The position numbers and the translations under genes were made by a program. Positions 1 through 9,580 of a DNA stretch of 64,000 nt are shown piece after piece (the first letter of the stretch is position 1; every line of letters starts with the position of its first letter). The stretch lies in NCBI RefSeq assembly GCF_014205335.1, contig NZ_JACHNH010000001.1, positions 1 through 64,000 of the forward strand, read 5' to 3'. The notes beneath the pieces were generated by a model. The model had not been told where the DNA came from. It worked only from the letters and a program-made list of their open reading frames with translations, and did not search any database. Source of the stretch: Amorphoplanes digitatis. Lineage in GTDB: Bacteria > Actinomycetota > Actinomycetes > Mycobacteriales > Micromonosporaceae.

Positions 1-623
1 ACGGACCGTTCCAGTTCATTCTCGTCACACACGGTCACCACGACCACGTCGACGGCGCCGCCCGCCTCTCCGAGATCCTGGGCGGGGTCCCGGTGCTGGC
101 GGCCGACCCCCGGCACGGCGTCGCCGCGGAGCCGCTGGATCGCGCGGGCACGCTCGGCGTCGGCGGCCTGGAGCTGCGCGTGCTGGACACGCCCGGGCAC
201 ACCGCCGACTCCGTGTGCTTCGTGGCGGACTGCGCGGGCGAGCGCGTCGTGTTCACCGGCGACACCATTCTGGGCCGCGGCACGACGGTGGTGGCGTGGC
301 CGGACGGCGACCTGGCCGCGTACCTGACGAGCCTCGGTGCGCTCACGGCGTACGAGAAGATCTTGATGCTGCCCGGGCACGGCCCGGCGCGGGCCGACTG
401 CGCGGCGGTCGCGCGGTCCTATCTCGACCACCGCCGTGAGCGGCTCGCTCAGGTGAGAGCCGCGGTCGCGGCCGGAGCCGGCTCCGCGGCGGCGGTCGTC
501 GACGCCGTGTACCCCGACATCGCACCCGGTGTCCGTTTCGCGGCCGAGTGGTCGGTGCGCGCGCAACTCGAGTACCTGAGGCGGGAATCACAGCGACCCC
601 TGGAACAGTTGGACCCGCTGTGA
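1..623 (+). CDS. Metallo-beta-lactamase-fold hydrolase, 5' truncated
   Basis: The reading frame is open from base 3, so the start lies outside the window; 206 residues remain. The first residues carry the zinc-binding HxHxDH signature (T-H-G-H-H-D-H). The other ligands of the fold follow in order: His in DTPGHT, Asp in FTGDT and His in LPGHGP. The C-terminal part (R-x-L-x-Q-V and onward) is helical, as in the LACTB2-like/glyoxalase-II-like branch. The substrate cannot be read from the sequence; thioesters and phosphodiesters are the usual candidates for this branch. The stop codon overlaps the GTG start of the next gene (GTGA), so the two are probably translationally coupled. Confidence 0.85.
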   Translation, partial: GPFQFILVTHGHHDHVDGAARLSEILGGVPVLAADPRHGVAAEPLDRAGTLGVGGLELRVLDTPGHTADSVCFVADCAGERVVFTGDTILGRGTTVVAWPDGDLAAYLTSLGALTAYEKILMLPGHGPARADCAAVARSYLDHRRERLAQVRAAVAAGAGSAAAVVDAVYPDIAPGVRFAAEWSVRAQLEYLRRESQRPLEQLDPL

Positions 624-3600
624 CCTGTCCCGTGTGTGGAACCGTCGCCGTGCCCGGTGCCCGTTTCTGCCACAACTGCGGTGCCGCGCTGCCCGCTGCC
701 GCCACTCTGCCCGCGGCGGAGCGGCGGATCGTCACCGTGCTCTTCGGCGACCTCTCCGACTTCACGTCCTGGTCCGAGGATCTGGACCCCGAGCGGGTCG
801 GCGCGGTGACCGACCGGGTGCTCGCGGCGCTCGCGGGCGCGGTCAAGACCTTCGGCGGCCACGTCGACAAACTCACCGGCGACGGCATCATGGCCGTCTT
901 CGGCGCGCCGGTCGCGCACGAGGACGACGCCGAGCGAGCCGTGCGGGCCGCCCTGAGCATGCAGCGCGCCGTGCGGCGGGTGCTGGACGACGAGCGCGGC
1001 GGCGGCGCCCCGCTGGGCCTGCGGGTCGGCCTCAACACCGGCGAGGTCGTCGCGGGCATCCAGGCCTCGATCGAGTACACGGTCATCGGCGACACGGTGA
1101 ACACGGCCGCACGCCTCGCCGACGCCGCCGCGGTCGGCGCGGTCTACGCGGGATCGCGCACCTCGGCCGGCACCCGGCACGTCGCCTCCTGGCGGCAGCT
1201 GCGTGCGCTGCGGCTCAAGGGCAAGCGCGAGCCGGTGCCGGCGTACGAGCTGCTCGGCCTGCACGACGCGCCCGGCACCCGGTCCGGCCTCGGCGACGAG
1301 GCGCCGTTCGTCGGCCGCGAGACCGAGCTGGGCCGGGTGTCCGGCCGGCTCGCCGAGGTCGTCGACTCCGGCACGCCCCGGGTGATGGTGATGACCGCCG
1401 AGGCCGGCATCGGCAAGACCCGATTCGCGGCCGAGGTCAAGCGCTTCGCGGCCGGCTACGACGTCGGCGCGGGCCGGTTCGCCGGGCACACCGGCGCCCG
1501 GGTGCTGCGGGCACGCTGCCGCGCGTTCGGCGAGCGCCGCCGCTTCGCGCCGCTGGCCGACCTGGTCCGCAAGTCCGTCGGCCTGCCGAAGGACGTGGCG
1601 TCGACGATCACCCGCCCGGTCGTCGAGGAGCGGCTGCGCAAGCTCGCCACCCGGCTCGGCCGCGACGGCGGGGCTCCCGAGATCGACATCGAGCGGCTGC
1701 TCGCGCTGCTCGGCTACGGCGAGACGCCGGTCAACCCGGTCGGCCCGGCCGCGGTGGCGGAGTACCAGCCGACCGGCGGCGCGCGGCCGGAGACGGAGAC
1801 CATCCCGATCGCGGTCGCGGGGCTGCTCAGCGCGCTGGCCCGGGAGGCGCCGCTGGTCGTCATCGTCGACGACCTGCACGACGCGACCGCCGAGACGATC
1901 GACGCGCTGGGCGCGGTGCTCTCCCGCCTGGACGGGCCGGTGGTCCTGCTGCTGCTCGGCCGCCCGGAGCTGGTGCGCACCGCCGGCGCGCTGACCCGGC
2001 TCGCCGACGCCGAGATCCACACGCTGCCGCCGCTGCGCGGCGCGGACGCGGCCCGGCTGCTCACCTCATACCTCAACGGCGGCAAGCTGCCGCAGCCCGA
2101 CGCGGACCGGCTGCTCGCCACCGCGCAGGGCAACGCGTTCTACCTGGCCGAGCTCGTGACGCTGCTGATGGAGCGCGGCGCGCTGACGCCGGCCGTCGGC
2201 GCCAACGCGGCCGGCAAGTGGCACCTCGCGGCCGGCTCGATGGGCAGCCAGCTGCTCTCCCGCGACCTCGCCGCGGTCCTGGCGGCCCGCATCGACGCGC
2301 TGCCGACCGAGCCGCGCTCGGTGCTGCGCGACGCGGCCGTCGTCGGGGACACCGTGCCGACCGGCGTCATCGAGGCTCTGCGCGAGCGGCGTGCGCCCAC
2401 CGACGCCCGGCCGGGTGCGGTCGCGGCCGTCGAGCTCGAACGCGCGGTCGACGAGCTGTTGCAGCGCCGCATGCTGCACCGCGTCCGCGGCGGATACGCC
2501 TTCAGCACGCCGCTGATGCGCGAGGCCGCGTACGCGGGGCTCGGCAAGGCCGACCTCGCCGACCGGCACGCGTACCTGGCGCGCTGGGCGGCGCCCGAGA
2601 CCGTCACGGCACTCGGCTACGACGGCGCCGGGCGGCTCAGCCTCGGCGAGAACGAACGGGACGCGTTCGTCGCCACCCACGCCGAGTGCGCGGTCGAGCT
2701 GGCCGACGCCGTGCGGCTGCGCCCCGACGCCGCCGCCCGCGACGTGATCCCGCTGGGCGTCGCCGCACTCGGCCGGATGGCCCGGCGGGCGCTTGCCAAG
2801 ATCGAACCGGCCGCCTCCATCCAGTACGCGGAGCGCGCCGCCACCATCGCCCGCGACGGCCTGCCCCTCTCCGACCAGCTGGTGCACGCCCGCGCGCTGC
2901 TGCGGCTCGGCCGGGCGTCGGAGGCGCTCGCATACGGCGAGAAGATCGCCGCGAGCGCGGACGAGGAGCCGGTGTGCCGCGCCGAGGCCCTGCTGGTCGT
3001 CGGCCGCGCGGAGGAGGCGCTCGGCGACACCTCGCGGGCGATCGCGGCCTGGCAGCAGGCGCTGGACGTCGCCACCGCGGCCGAGCTGGCGCCGGAGCGC
3101 GCCAACGCCATGCGCCGGCTCGGCATGGCCGACTTCCTGGCCGGCAAGCTGAGCCAGGCGAGCAGCCGGTTCGCGGCGGCCTACCAGGTGACGCTCGCGG
3201 CGGGCGACCGGCACGGTCAGGCCTGGGCGCTGCAGAACCTGGCCTGGGTGACCACGACCCGGGGCGACTTCGCGGGCACGGACGCCGTTCTCGGCCGCGC
3301 CGCCCGGCTCTTCGCCGAGCTGGGCGACCCGGTCGGGCGGTCCTGGCTGCGCGGCACGACCGCCTTCGCGCGGCTGCTGGCCGGCCGGCTGCACGAGTCG
3401 CGGCGGCTGGCCCGGATCTTCCTGCCCTTCGGCGACCGCGTCGGCGAGGGCTGGGCGGTGGGCACGCTGCGGGCCGTCGAGGCGTACGCGGCCGCCGAGC
3501 TGGGCGACCTGTCCGAGGCGGACGCCGAGGCGCGCCGGGCGTACCGGGACTTCGCGGCCGTCTCCGACGACTGGGGCCGCGGGCTCGCGCTCGTCGTGCG

Positions 3601-4264
3601 CGGCGCGATCGCCCGGGGCCTCGGCGAGCCCGAGCACGCCGAGGACCTGCTCACCGACGCGCTCGAGTTCGCCGCCCGCACCGGGCACCCGCTGCTGCTG
3701 GGCATGGCCGGCACGCTGCGCGGCTTCGTGGCGCTGCACCGCGGCGACGTCGAGGCGGCCGAGGCCGACGCCCGCCGGGTGATGATCGCGGTGGAGCCGC
3801 ACAATCCGCTCGCGCCGGCACAGGTCGGTCCGCGGGTGCTGCTCGCCGAGGCGCGCCTGCGCGCGGGCGACGCCGCGACGGCGGTCGGGCTGCTCGCGCC
3901 GATCGCTAGCGACACCGGCGGCTCGCTGCTCTTCTCGCGGCGGCAGTCGCTCGTGTCGTACGCGTCCGCGCTGCTCGCCGACGGGCGGATCGATGACGCG
4001 GCGACGTGGATCCGGCGCGCCCGGGAGGTTCCGGCCGAGGATGTGCGCAGCGGTGTCATCGCGGCGATGGTCCTCGCCCGGGTGAATGCGGCGGCCGGCG
4101 CGATGGCCGAGGCCAGGGTCGCCGCGGAGGAGGCGGTGCTGCTCGCGCACTCGACAGAGCAGCTGAGCGAGCGGGTCTCCGCCGAGGAACTTCGCGACGC
4201 GTTGGCACATTCCACGGTGGAACCGCCGGAATCTGTCGCGTACGCGTCTGACGTGCCCGGATGA
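620..4264 (+). CDS. Zinc-ribbon / class III nucleotidyl cyclase / AAA ATPase / TPR regulator
   Basis: A 1214-residue multidomain protein from the GTG that overlaps the upstream stop. An N-terminal zinc ribbon (CPVCG...CHNCG) is followed by a class III cyclase domain: metal-binding Asp in FGDLSDFT near residue 43, Lys and Asp in DKLTGDGIMAVFGAP, and the transition-state Asn and Arg in VNTAARL. The second adenine-specifying position (YTVIGD) is Thr rather than Asp, a common variant in this architecture. Near residue 260 a P-loop (AEAGIGKTR) opens an AAA/STAND-type ATPase with VVIVDDLHDA as Walker B. The C-terminal half is TPR-like helical repeats. Cyclase output is likely but not certain, since many such fusions are untested. 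It probably senses a protein or metabolite through the TPR region. Confidence 0.88.
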   Translation: MTCPVCGTVAVPGARFCHNCGAALPAAATLPAAERRIVTVLFGDLSDFTSWSEDLDPERVGAVTDRVLAALAGAVKTFGGHVDKLTGDGIMAVFGAPVAHEDDAERAVRAALSMQRAVRRVLDDERGGGAPLGLRVGLNTGEVVAGIQASIEYTVIGDTVNTAARLADAAAVGAVYAGSRTSAGTRHVASWRQLRALRLKGKREPVPAYELLGLHDAPGTRSGLGDEAPFVGRETELGRVSGRLAEVVDSGTPRVMVMTAEAGIGKTRFAAEVKRFAAGYDVGAGRFAGHTGARVLRARCRAFGERRRFAPLADLVRKSVGLPKDVASTITRPVVEERLRKLATRLGRDGGAPEIDIERLLALLGYGETPVNPVGPAAVAEYQPTGGARPETETIPIAVAGLLSALAREAPLVVIVDDLHDATAETIDALGAVLSRLDGPVVLLLLGRPELVRTAGALTRLADAEIHTLPPLRGADAARLLTSYLNGGKLPQPDADRLLATAQGNAFYLAELVTLLMERGALTPAVGANAAGKWHLAAGSMGSQLLSRDLAAVLAARIDALPTEPRSVLRDAAVVGDTVPTGVIEALRERRAPTDARPGAVAAVELERAVDELLQRRMLHRVRGGYAFSTPLMREAAYAGLGKADLADRHAYLARWAAPETVTALGYDGAGRLSLGENERDAFVATHAECAVELADAVRLRPDAAARDVIPLGVAALGRMARRALAKIEPAASIQYAERAATIARDGLPLSDQLVHARALLRLGRASEALAYGEKIAASADEEPVCRAEALLVVGRAEEALGDTSRAIAAWQQALDVATAAELAPERANAMRRLGMADFLAGKLSQASSRFAAAYQVTLAAGDRHGQAWALQNLAWVTTTRGDFAGTDAVLGRAARLFAELGDPVGRSWLRGTTAFARLLAGRLHESRRLARIFLPFGDRVGEGWAVGTLRAVEAYAAAELGDLSEADAEARRAYRDFAAVSDDWGRGLALVVRGAIARGLGEPEHAEDLLTDALEFAARTGHPLLLGMAGTLRGFVALHRGDVEAAEADARRVMIAVEPHNPLAPAQVGPRVLLAEARLRAGDAATAVGLLAPIASDTGGSLLFSRRQSLVSYASALLADGRIDDAATWIRRAREVPAEDVRSGVIAAMVLARVNAAAGAMAEARVAAEEAVLLAHSTEQLSERVSAEELRDALAHSTVEPPESVAYASDVPG

Positions 4265-4282
4265 ACCCGACCAACGGTCGCG

Positions 4283-4288
4283 TATTTT
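4283..4288 (+). promoter_or_regulatory. Putative -10 box (TATTTT) of the kinase gene
   Basis: TATTTT ends 7 nt before the GTG at 4296. This is the spacing of a leaderless actinobacterial promoter, and no Shine-Dalgarno sequence precedes the start. Confidence 0.45.
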
Positions 4289-4295
4289 CTAATCC

Positions 4296-5810
4296 GTGAC
4301 CGACACTCCGCCCGGCCGTCTGCCCGCGCCATACGTGCCAGGCATGTCCGGCTTGTCGGTAATGGCCCGAGGTGGGTACGTGACCGTCTACCGCGCCACT
4401 CAGGATTCGGTGGGCCGTGACGTCGCCATCAAGGTCGAGAACCGGACCCTCGACAACGCCCGGGACCAGGCACGGTTCCTGCGCGAGGCGAAGGCCGCCG
4501 GGCGGATGTCCTCGCACCCGCACGTCGTCGACCTCTTCGACGTCGGCGTCACCGTCGACCAGCACCCGTACCTGATCATGGAGCTCTGCGACGGGTCGTA
4601 CCTCGACCGGATGCGGGTCTCCCCGCTCGCCGCCGCCGAGGCACGCGACCTCGGCGTCAAGATCGCCGACGCCCTGGTGCACTCGCACGCCAACGGGGTG
4701 CTGCACCGCGACGTCAAGCCGGCCAACATCCTGTACTCGCACTTCAACCCGGCCGTGCTCGCCGACTTCGGGCTGGCCGTGCTCGGCGAGATGCGCGACT
4801 CGTCGGTCACCCTCGAGGTGCTCACCCCGGCCTACGCGCCGCCGGAGATGTTCTCGCACGCCGACCCGTCCGGCGCGGTCGACGTCTACGCGCTCTGCGC
4901 CACCCTCTACGCGGTGATGCACGGCCGGCCGCCCCGCTGGGACACCGAACGCAGCCCCAGCCTCATCACGCTGATGGACCTCTTCCACCAGCCGATCCCG
5001 GAGCTGCCGGGCGTGCCGCGCGCGCTCACCGAGATCCTCCGGTACGGGATGGCGAACGATCCCCGGGCCCGCCCGACGGCGGCGCAGCTCCGCGAGCTGC
5101 TCACCGGGCTGCACCTCGGGCCGGCCGGCGGGCAGCCGGCGCCGACGATCTACCGCGCCTCGACGTTCCAGCCGCCGGTGCCCCGGCCCATGCCGCTGGA
5201 TCCGCGGCCGCGCCCGCCGGTGTCGCCGACCCGCGACGTGCAGGGCGAGGACGAGACGCCGACCGTGCACACCGACCCGCGCAAGCGCGGCAAGCGGAAG
5301 TGGCTGTTCGGCGGCTTCGGGGTGTTCCTGCTGCTGGCGGCCTCGGTCGGCGGTGCCCTGCTGGCCTCGTCGCAGGGGCCGAAGATGCGTTCGCTGGCCG
5401 GCCGGCTCTCGGGGCCCGCCGCCTCCACCGTGCCGGTCGCGCTGTCCCGCCTGCCGGGCTGCGCCGTCGGCAAGGCGTACTGCCCCGACGAGGTCGAGTG
5501 CTACACCCGGCGTACCGACAGCGGCCCGATCGCGCGGCGGGTCGCCTGCTCGCTGCCGCACAGCTGGGAGGTCTTCGCCATCGGCGAACTGCCGAACGGC
5601 GTGCGAGCGGAGGACCGGATCGCGGTCACCGCCGACCGGACCGTGCGCAAGGTGTGCAGCCGGGCGACGTTCCGCCGCACCACGACCCGCACCGACAGCT
5701 CCGAGTGGGCGCTGTCGGTGCTGCCGCCGACCGCCGCGGACCGGGTGTTCCGGTGCCTGGCCGGCCAGGGCGCCGACCAGCTACGCGGGCCGGTGCTGGC
5801 CCGCGGCTGA
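4296..5810 (+). CDS. Membrane-anchored Ser/Thr protein kinase (Hanks type) with extracellular Cys-rich domain
   Basis: 504 residues. The kinase core is complete: ATP-site Lys46 (VAIKV), Glu64, HRDVKPAN with catalytic Asp139, and DFG at 157-159. The glycine loop is a compact RGGYVTVYRA. A proline-rich juxtamembrane stretch leads to one membrane helix near residues 335-356. About 150 outside residues follow, with paired Cys (GCAVGKAYCPDEVECYTR) resembling the septum-formation domain found in actinobacterial envelope proteins. This matches PknB-like topology but without PASTA repeats, so the signal is probably not muropeptide binding of the PASTA type. The gene is monocistronic or follows the cyclase by 31 nt, and it converges on the carboxylase genes with only 14 nt between stops. 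Confidence 0.92.
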   Translation: MTDTPPGRLPAPYVPGMSGLSVMARGGYVTVYRATQDSVGRDVAIKVENRTLDNARDQARFLREAKAAGRMSSHPHVVDLFDVGVTVDQHPYLIMELCDGSYLDRMRVSPLAAAEARDLGVKIADALVHSHANGVLHRDVKPANILYSHFNPAVLADFGLAVLGEMRDSSVTLEVLTPAYAPPEMFSHADPSGAVDVYALCATLYAVMHGRPPRWDTERSPSLITLMDLFHQPIPELPGVPRALTEILRYGMANDPRARPTAAQLRELLTGLHLGPAGGQPAPTIYRASTFQPPVPRPMPLDPRPRPPVSPTRDVQGEDETPTVHTDPRKRGKRKWLFGGFGVFLLLAASVGGALLASSQGPKMRSLAGRLSGPAASTVPVALSRLPGCAVGKAYCPDEVECYTRRTDSGPIARRVACSLPHSWEVFAIGELPNGVRAEDRIAVTADRTVRKVCSRATFRRTTTRTDSSEWALSVLPPTAADRVFRCLAGQGADQLRGPVLARG

Positions 5811-5824
5811 GCCTCACTCGGGGC

Positions 5825-7831
5825 TTACTCGGGGTCGAGGACGGCCAGCAGCTCGCCCGTGTCGACCTCCGCTCCCGGGCGTACCGGCAGCGAGGCGACC
5901 ACCCCGGCCGACGGGGCGTGCACCGGGTGTTCGAGCTTCATGGCCTCCAGCGTGAGCAGCAGCTCGCCGGCCCGCACCCGCTGGCCCGGCACCACCAGCA
6001 CCCGGCGCACGGCACCGGGCAGCGGGGCGATCAGCGAGCCCTCGGTGGCCTCCGGCGAGGGCAGCGGGAAGCGGGACAGCTCCCGCAGCGTCACCGAGCC
6101 CTCCGGGCTGTCCACGTAGGAGATGTCGCCGACCCGGTGCACCTTGAGGCTCAGCCGGATCCCGTTGACGTCGAGGTCGACCCGGCCGCCGTCGGCGTGC
6201 ACGACCATCGTCGGCGGATGGTCGTCGAGCGTCGGTGCCTGGCCGAGGCCGGCGAGGTCCAGCTCCTCCGGGTCCACCGAGCGCACCCACCAGCCGGCCA
6301 GCTCGCCGTGCCGGTTCATCCGGTAGCCGACCTCGACCGGGCCGGCCGGGCCGTCGTAGACGGCGGTCTGCGAGCCGGACGGCACGTTGCGCCAGCCCGA
6401 GGGCAGCGAGGCGAGCACGGGCGCGATCGCCCGCCGGGCGGCGGCGCCGGCGAGCGCCGCGGCCAGGCACGAGATCCGCACCGCGTCCACGGAGGAGAGC
6501 AGCGGCGCGAACACCTCGGGGTGCCGGTCCAGGAAGCCGGTGTCCACGTCGCCGGCCCGGAACGCCTGGTGCCGCAGCACCCGGACGAGCAGGTCCCGGT
6601 TGGTGACGACGCCGTGCAGCTGGGTCCGGGTCAGCGCCGACGCGAGCATCCGCGCCGCCTCCTGCCGGGTCGGCGCCCAGGCCACCAGCTTGGCCAGCAT
6701 CGAGTCGCCCTGCAGGCCGACCACCGAGCCGTCCGTCACGCCGGTGTCCAGGCGCAGCCCCGGCTGCGGCAGCGGCCGGAAGGAGCCCGCCACATCGGGT
6801 ACGCCGAACCGGTGCAGGGTGCCGGACGCGGGCAGCCACGCGTACGCGGGATCCTCGGCGCAGATCCGCACCTCGATGGCGTGCCCGCGGATCGGCGGCG
6901 GCCCCGGCATCGGCAGGTGACCGCCCTCGGAGACGAGTAGCTGGAGGCGGACCAGGTCGTAGCCGGAGACGCACTCGGTGACGGCGTGCTCCACCTGGAG
7001 GCTCGGCGTCAGCTCGAGGAACCAGAAGTCGCCCTCGGAGTCGAGCAGGAACTCGACCGCGCCGGCGCCCACGTACCCGATGGCCCGGACCGCGATGATC
7101 GCCGCCCGGCACAGCTCCTCGCGCAGCGCGGGGTCGACCGCCGGCGACGGCGTCTCCTCGATGATCTTCTGGTAGCGGCGCTGCACCGAGCACTCGCGCT
7201 CGCCGAACGGCACCACCGCGCCGTGCGTGTCCGCGATGATCGGCACCTCGATGTGCCGGACGTTCTCCACGTACGGCTCGCAGAAGATCTCGTCGCCGAT
7301 CTCCTGCCGGGTCGAGGCCACCGCCTCGGCGAGGGTGTGCGGGTCGCGCACGACCCGCATGCCCTGGCCGCCCCGGCCGCTGTCCGGCTTGATGAGCACC
7401 GGGAAGTCGGTGATCTGTTCCGGGTCGGTCGCGGTCGGTAGCACCGGGACGCCGGCCTCCGCGACCACGGCCTTGGTCTCGATCTTGCTGTGCAGCATGC
7501 CGAGCGTCTTCGCCGGCGGGCCGACCCAGATCATTCCGGCGTCCGCGACCGCCGCGGCGAACTCCGGGTCCTCGGCGAGCGCACCGTCGCCGGGATGGAT
7601 GGCGTTCGCGCCGGCCCGGCGGGCGGCGGCGATGATCAGGTCGCCGCGCAGATACGTCGAGGCCGCGGTGCCGCCGGAGAGGTGGACGGCGTAGTCCGCC
7701 TCCGTGACGTGCTGGGCATCGGAATCGGCATCGGAGTAGACGGCGACCGTCTCGATGCCGACCAGGCGGCAGGTGGAGAACACCCGGCGGGCGATCTCGC
7801 CGCGGTTGGCCACCAGAAGACGTCGGATCAC
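5825..7831 (-). CDS. Acyl-CoA carboxylase alpha subunit (biotin carboxylase + BCCP), catalytic residues substituted
   Basis: 668 residues, the size of MccA/AccA-type alpha subunits. The order is biotin carboxylase N-domain (LLVANRGEIA), ATP-grasp with QRRYQK, BC C-domain and a C-terminal biotinyl domain with EAMKLEH (biotinylated Lys at residue 632). The segment that in active enzymes reads E-M-N-T-R-I-Q-V-E-H here reads E-L-T-P-S-L-Q-V-E-H (T275, S277). The positions equivalent to E. coli AccC Asn290 (metal) and Arg292 (bicarbonate site) are therefore changed, although Glu and Gln of QVEH remain. The glycine-rich ATP loop is also unusual (SGRGGQGM). The gene follows the beta subunit by 32 nt in one operon. 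The fold is certain; normal activity is doubtful. Confidence 0.85.
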   Translation of the reverse strand: MIRRLLVANRGEIARRVFSTCRLVGIETVAVYSDADSDAQHVTEADYAVHLSGGTAASTYLRGDLIIAAARRAGANAIHPGDGALAEDPEFAAAVADAGMIWVGPPAKTLGMLHSKIETKAVVAEAGVPVLPTATDPEQITDFPVLIKPDSGRGGQGMRVVRDPHTLAEAVASTRQEIGDEIFCEPYVENVRHIEVPIIADTHGAVVPFGERECSVQRRYQKIIEETPSPAVDPALREELCRAAIIAVRAIGYVGAGAVEFLLDSEGDFWFLELTPSLQVEHAVTECVSGYDLVRLQLLVSEGGHLPMPGPPPIRGHAIEVRICAEDPAYAWLPASGTLHRFGVPDVAGSFRPLPQPGLRLDTGVTDGSVVGLQGDSMLAKLVAWAPTRQEAARMLASALTRTQLHGVVTNRDLLVRVLRHQAFRAGDVDTGFLDRHPEVFAPLLSSVDAVRISCLAAALAGAAARRAIAPVLASLPSGWRNVPSGSQTAVYDGPAGPVEVGYRMNRHGELAGWWVRSVDPEELDLAGLGQAPTLDDHPPTMVVHADGGRVDLDVNGIRLSLKVHRVGDISYVDSPEGSVTLRELSRFPLPSPEATEGSLIAPLPGAVRRVLVVPGQRVRAGELLLTLEAMKLEHPVHAPSAGVVASLPVRPGAEVDTGELLAVLDPE

Positions 7832-7863
7832 GGGTCTGCCTCTCAGAACTTCAGGGACTTACT

Positions 7864-9315
7864 TCAGGGTCGGAAGACGCCGACGTGCTCGGCGCCCTCG
7901 ACGGCCGCGCTGTGCACCGCGGACAGGCAGAGCCCGAGCACCGTGCGGGTGTCACGGGGGTCGATCACGCCGTCGTCGGGCAGCTTGCCGCCCGGGCCCG
8001 AACCCTCCACGGGTCGCTCCACCGGCCAGCTGAACAGGAACCGCGGCTCGTAGGCCCGGCCGTAGATGCCGCCGGCCTCCTCGGCGGGGGTGCCGCCGAT
8101 CATCAGGGTCAGGTGCGGCACCGTCGACTTCGCGACGGCGTGCACCAGCGGGGCACCGTGCCGTACGTCGGCGGCCTCGTGCGCCTCGGCGGCCTGCGCG
8201 CCCGTGTACTGCACGAACAGCAGCGAGGTCGCGGTGGCGTTGGCCAGCTGGATGAAGTGCACGGCCTTCTGGGTCTCGGCCGGCGAGAACGCCCCGCCCA
8301 GGTTGGCGAGCACGCCGATCGGGTAGCCGTGCAGCTCGCCCCAGCCGGTCACCAGCGCCGTGCCCTGCGTCGGCTTGAACTCGTCGAAGTCGCTGCCGTC
8401 CAGGATCCGGGCGAGCACCTCGCGCGGCTCGAACACCGTCGCCGGGTCGGCGCCGGCCATGGTCAGCAGGTCCTCGGCGTCGTACTTCGGCGGGTTCGGC
8501 ATGCAGTGCCGCGGCGCGGGGCCGCGCTTGCGCCAGTTGAACCGGCGCACGCACTGCCGGGCCAGCCGCAGACCGTCCCGCTCGTCCTCGGCCAGCTGGT
8601 CGGCCGGGCCGGTGACCCCGGCCGGGACGGTCGGCGTGCTGCGCACCTCGGGCGCGGGCCGCCCGTTCGCCCCGGCCACGCGGACCGGCTGCGGGTGGAT
8701 GGTGAGCATCTTCGCGTGCCCGCGCACCATGATCGTGTAGTCGGAGAGCGCGGGCAGGTAGGCCGCGTCCCCGGTCGTCGCCCCGAAGACCACGCAGACC
8801 GTCGGCACCCGGTCCGCGGTGAGCTGGCTGAGGTCGCGGGCGATGGCGCCGCCCGGCGGCGGACCCGCCGGCGCGGCCGCGCCCGTCGATTCCACGAGAT
8901 TCACCAGCGGCAGGCGGTTCACCGACGCGATCCGGGCGGCCCGCCTGATCTTCTCGACCGTGTACGGGTTGACGGCGCCGCCGTCCACCGTCGGGTCGTT
9001 GGCGATGACCACGCACTCGACGCCCTCGACCACGCCGATGCCGGTGACCACGCTCGCCCCGACCGGGAACTCCGAGCCCCACGCGGCGACCGGCGACAGC
9101 TCGAGGAACGGGCTGTCCTGATCGAGGAGCATCTCGACCCGCTCCCGCGGCAGCAGCTTGCCGCGGGCGTGATGCCTGGTGACCCACTTCTCGCCGCCAC
9201 CCGCGCGCGCCGCCTCCAGCGCGGCCTCGAGCTCGACCAGCCGCTCCAGCATCGCGCTGCGGCTCTCCAGGTAGGCCGGCGTGCGCGGGTCGATCGCGGT
9301 GGCGAGCACGGTCAC
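7864..9315 (-). CDS. Acyl-CoA carboxylase carboxyltransferase (beta) subunit, shortened and divergent
   Basis: 483 residues from a GTG with AGAGGTGA upstream. The closest pattern is methylcrotonyl-CoA carboxylase beta (ANDPTVDGGAVNPYTVEK, LVTGWGELHGYPIGVLANLGG, the C-terminal IDPRDTRTVLGL). Family beta subunits are usually about 520-540 residues. Three regions that shape the active site differ from the family: the GGAD-H-x-x-SG-V-x-D segment is replaced by R-S-T-P-T-V-P-A-G-V; the NITGFMVG and GGS(F/Y)GAGNY loops read QYTGAQAAEA and GGTPAEEAGG; and about 50 residues after the FLFSWP motif (normally holding ISVMGGEQAA) are missing. This is either a carboxyltransferase with new specificity or a structural pseudo-enzyme. 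It is the first gene of the two-gene carboxylase operon. Confidence 0.8.
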   Translation of the reverse strand: MTVLATAIDPRTPAYLESRSAMLERLVELEAALEAARAGGGEKWVTRHHARGKLLPRERVEMLLDQDSPFLELSPVAAWGSEFPVGASVVTGIGVVEGVECVVIANDPTVDGGAVNPYTVEKIRRAARIASVNRLPLVNLVESTGAAAPAGPPPGGAIARDLSQLTADRVPTVCVVFGATTGDAAYLPALSDYTIMVRGHAKMLTIHPQPVRVAGANGRPAPEVRSTPTVPAGVTGPADQLAEDERDGLRLARQCVRRFNWRKRGPAPRHCMPNPPKYDAEDLLTMAGADPATVFEPREVLARILDGSDFDEFKPTQGTALVTGWGELHGYPIGVLANLGGAFSPAETQKAVHFIQLANATATSLLFVQYTGAQAAEAHEAADVRHGAPLVHAVAKSTVPHLTLMIGGTPAEEAGGIYGRAYEPRFLFSWPVERPVEGSGPGGKLPDDGVIDPRDTRTVLGLCLSAVHSAAVEGAEHVGVFRP

Positions 9316-9501
9316 GGGGTCACCTCTGCCGTGCCCGCACGGCTTTCGCTGCGCTGCGTGCCCGCCACCATCTTCAAAGCCCGCGCCCTCTCACCCGTCT
9401 AGTGCCTCTCGACCACCTCCGTAACGAGCGGCCGACCGGGTGCGACACGGATCATGGTGTGGCGGCTTTGTCCCCTGATCAGGTGTGCGTACACGCAGTC
9501 A

Positions 9502-9527
9502 AGGGGCCGCCCATAAGGACGGCCCCT
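9502..9527 (-). terminator. Hairpin terminator downstream of crp
   Basis: Perfect 8-bp arms, AGGGGCCG (9502-9509) and CGGCCCCT (9520-9527), with a 10-nt loop. It lies 54 nt past the crp stop and before the carboxylase start. There is no U-tract, as is usual in high-GC actinobacteria. Confidence 0.7.
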
Positions 9528-9580
9528 GTCGTGCTGGACCTCGTCTCGCCTGGCGGAACCGGAAGGCTCCGCCGGGCGGG

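Noticed and set aside
449..2020. Long minus-strand frame opposite the cyclase gene
   Set aside because: It is an antisense shadow; arginine/alanine-rich without any domain, as expected in high-GC DNA.
9487..9500. TGTG-CGTACA-CGCA as a Crp/GlxR site near accD
   Set aside because: The right half-site is imperfect (CGCA for CACA) and its position relative to a promoter is unclear.
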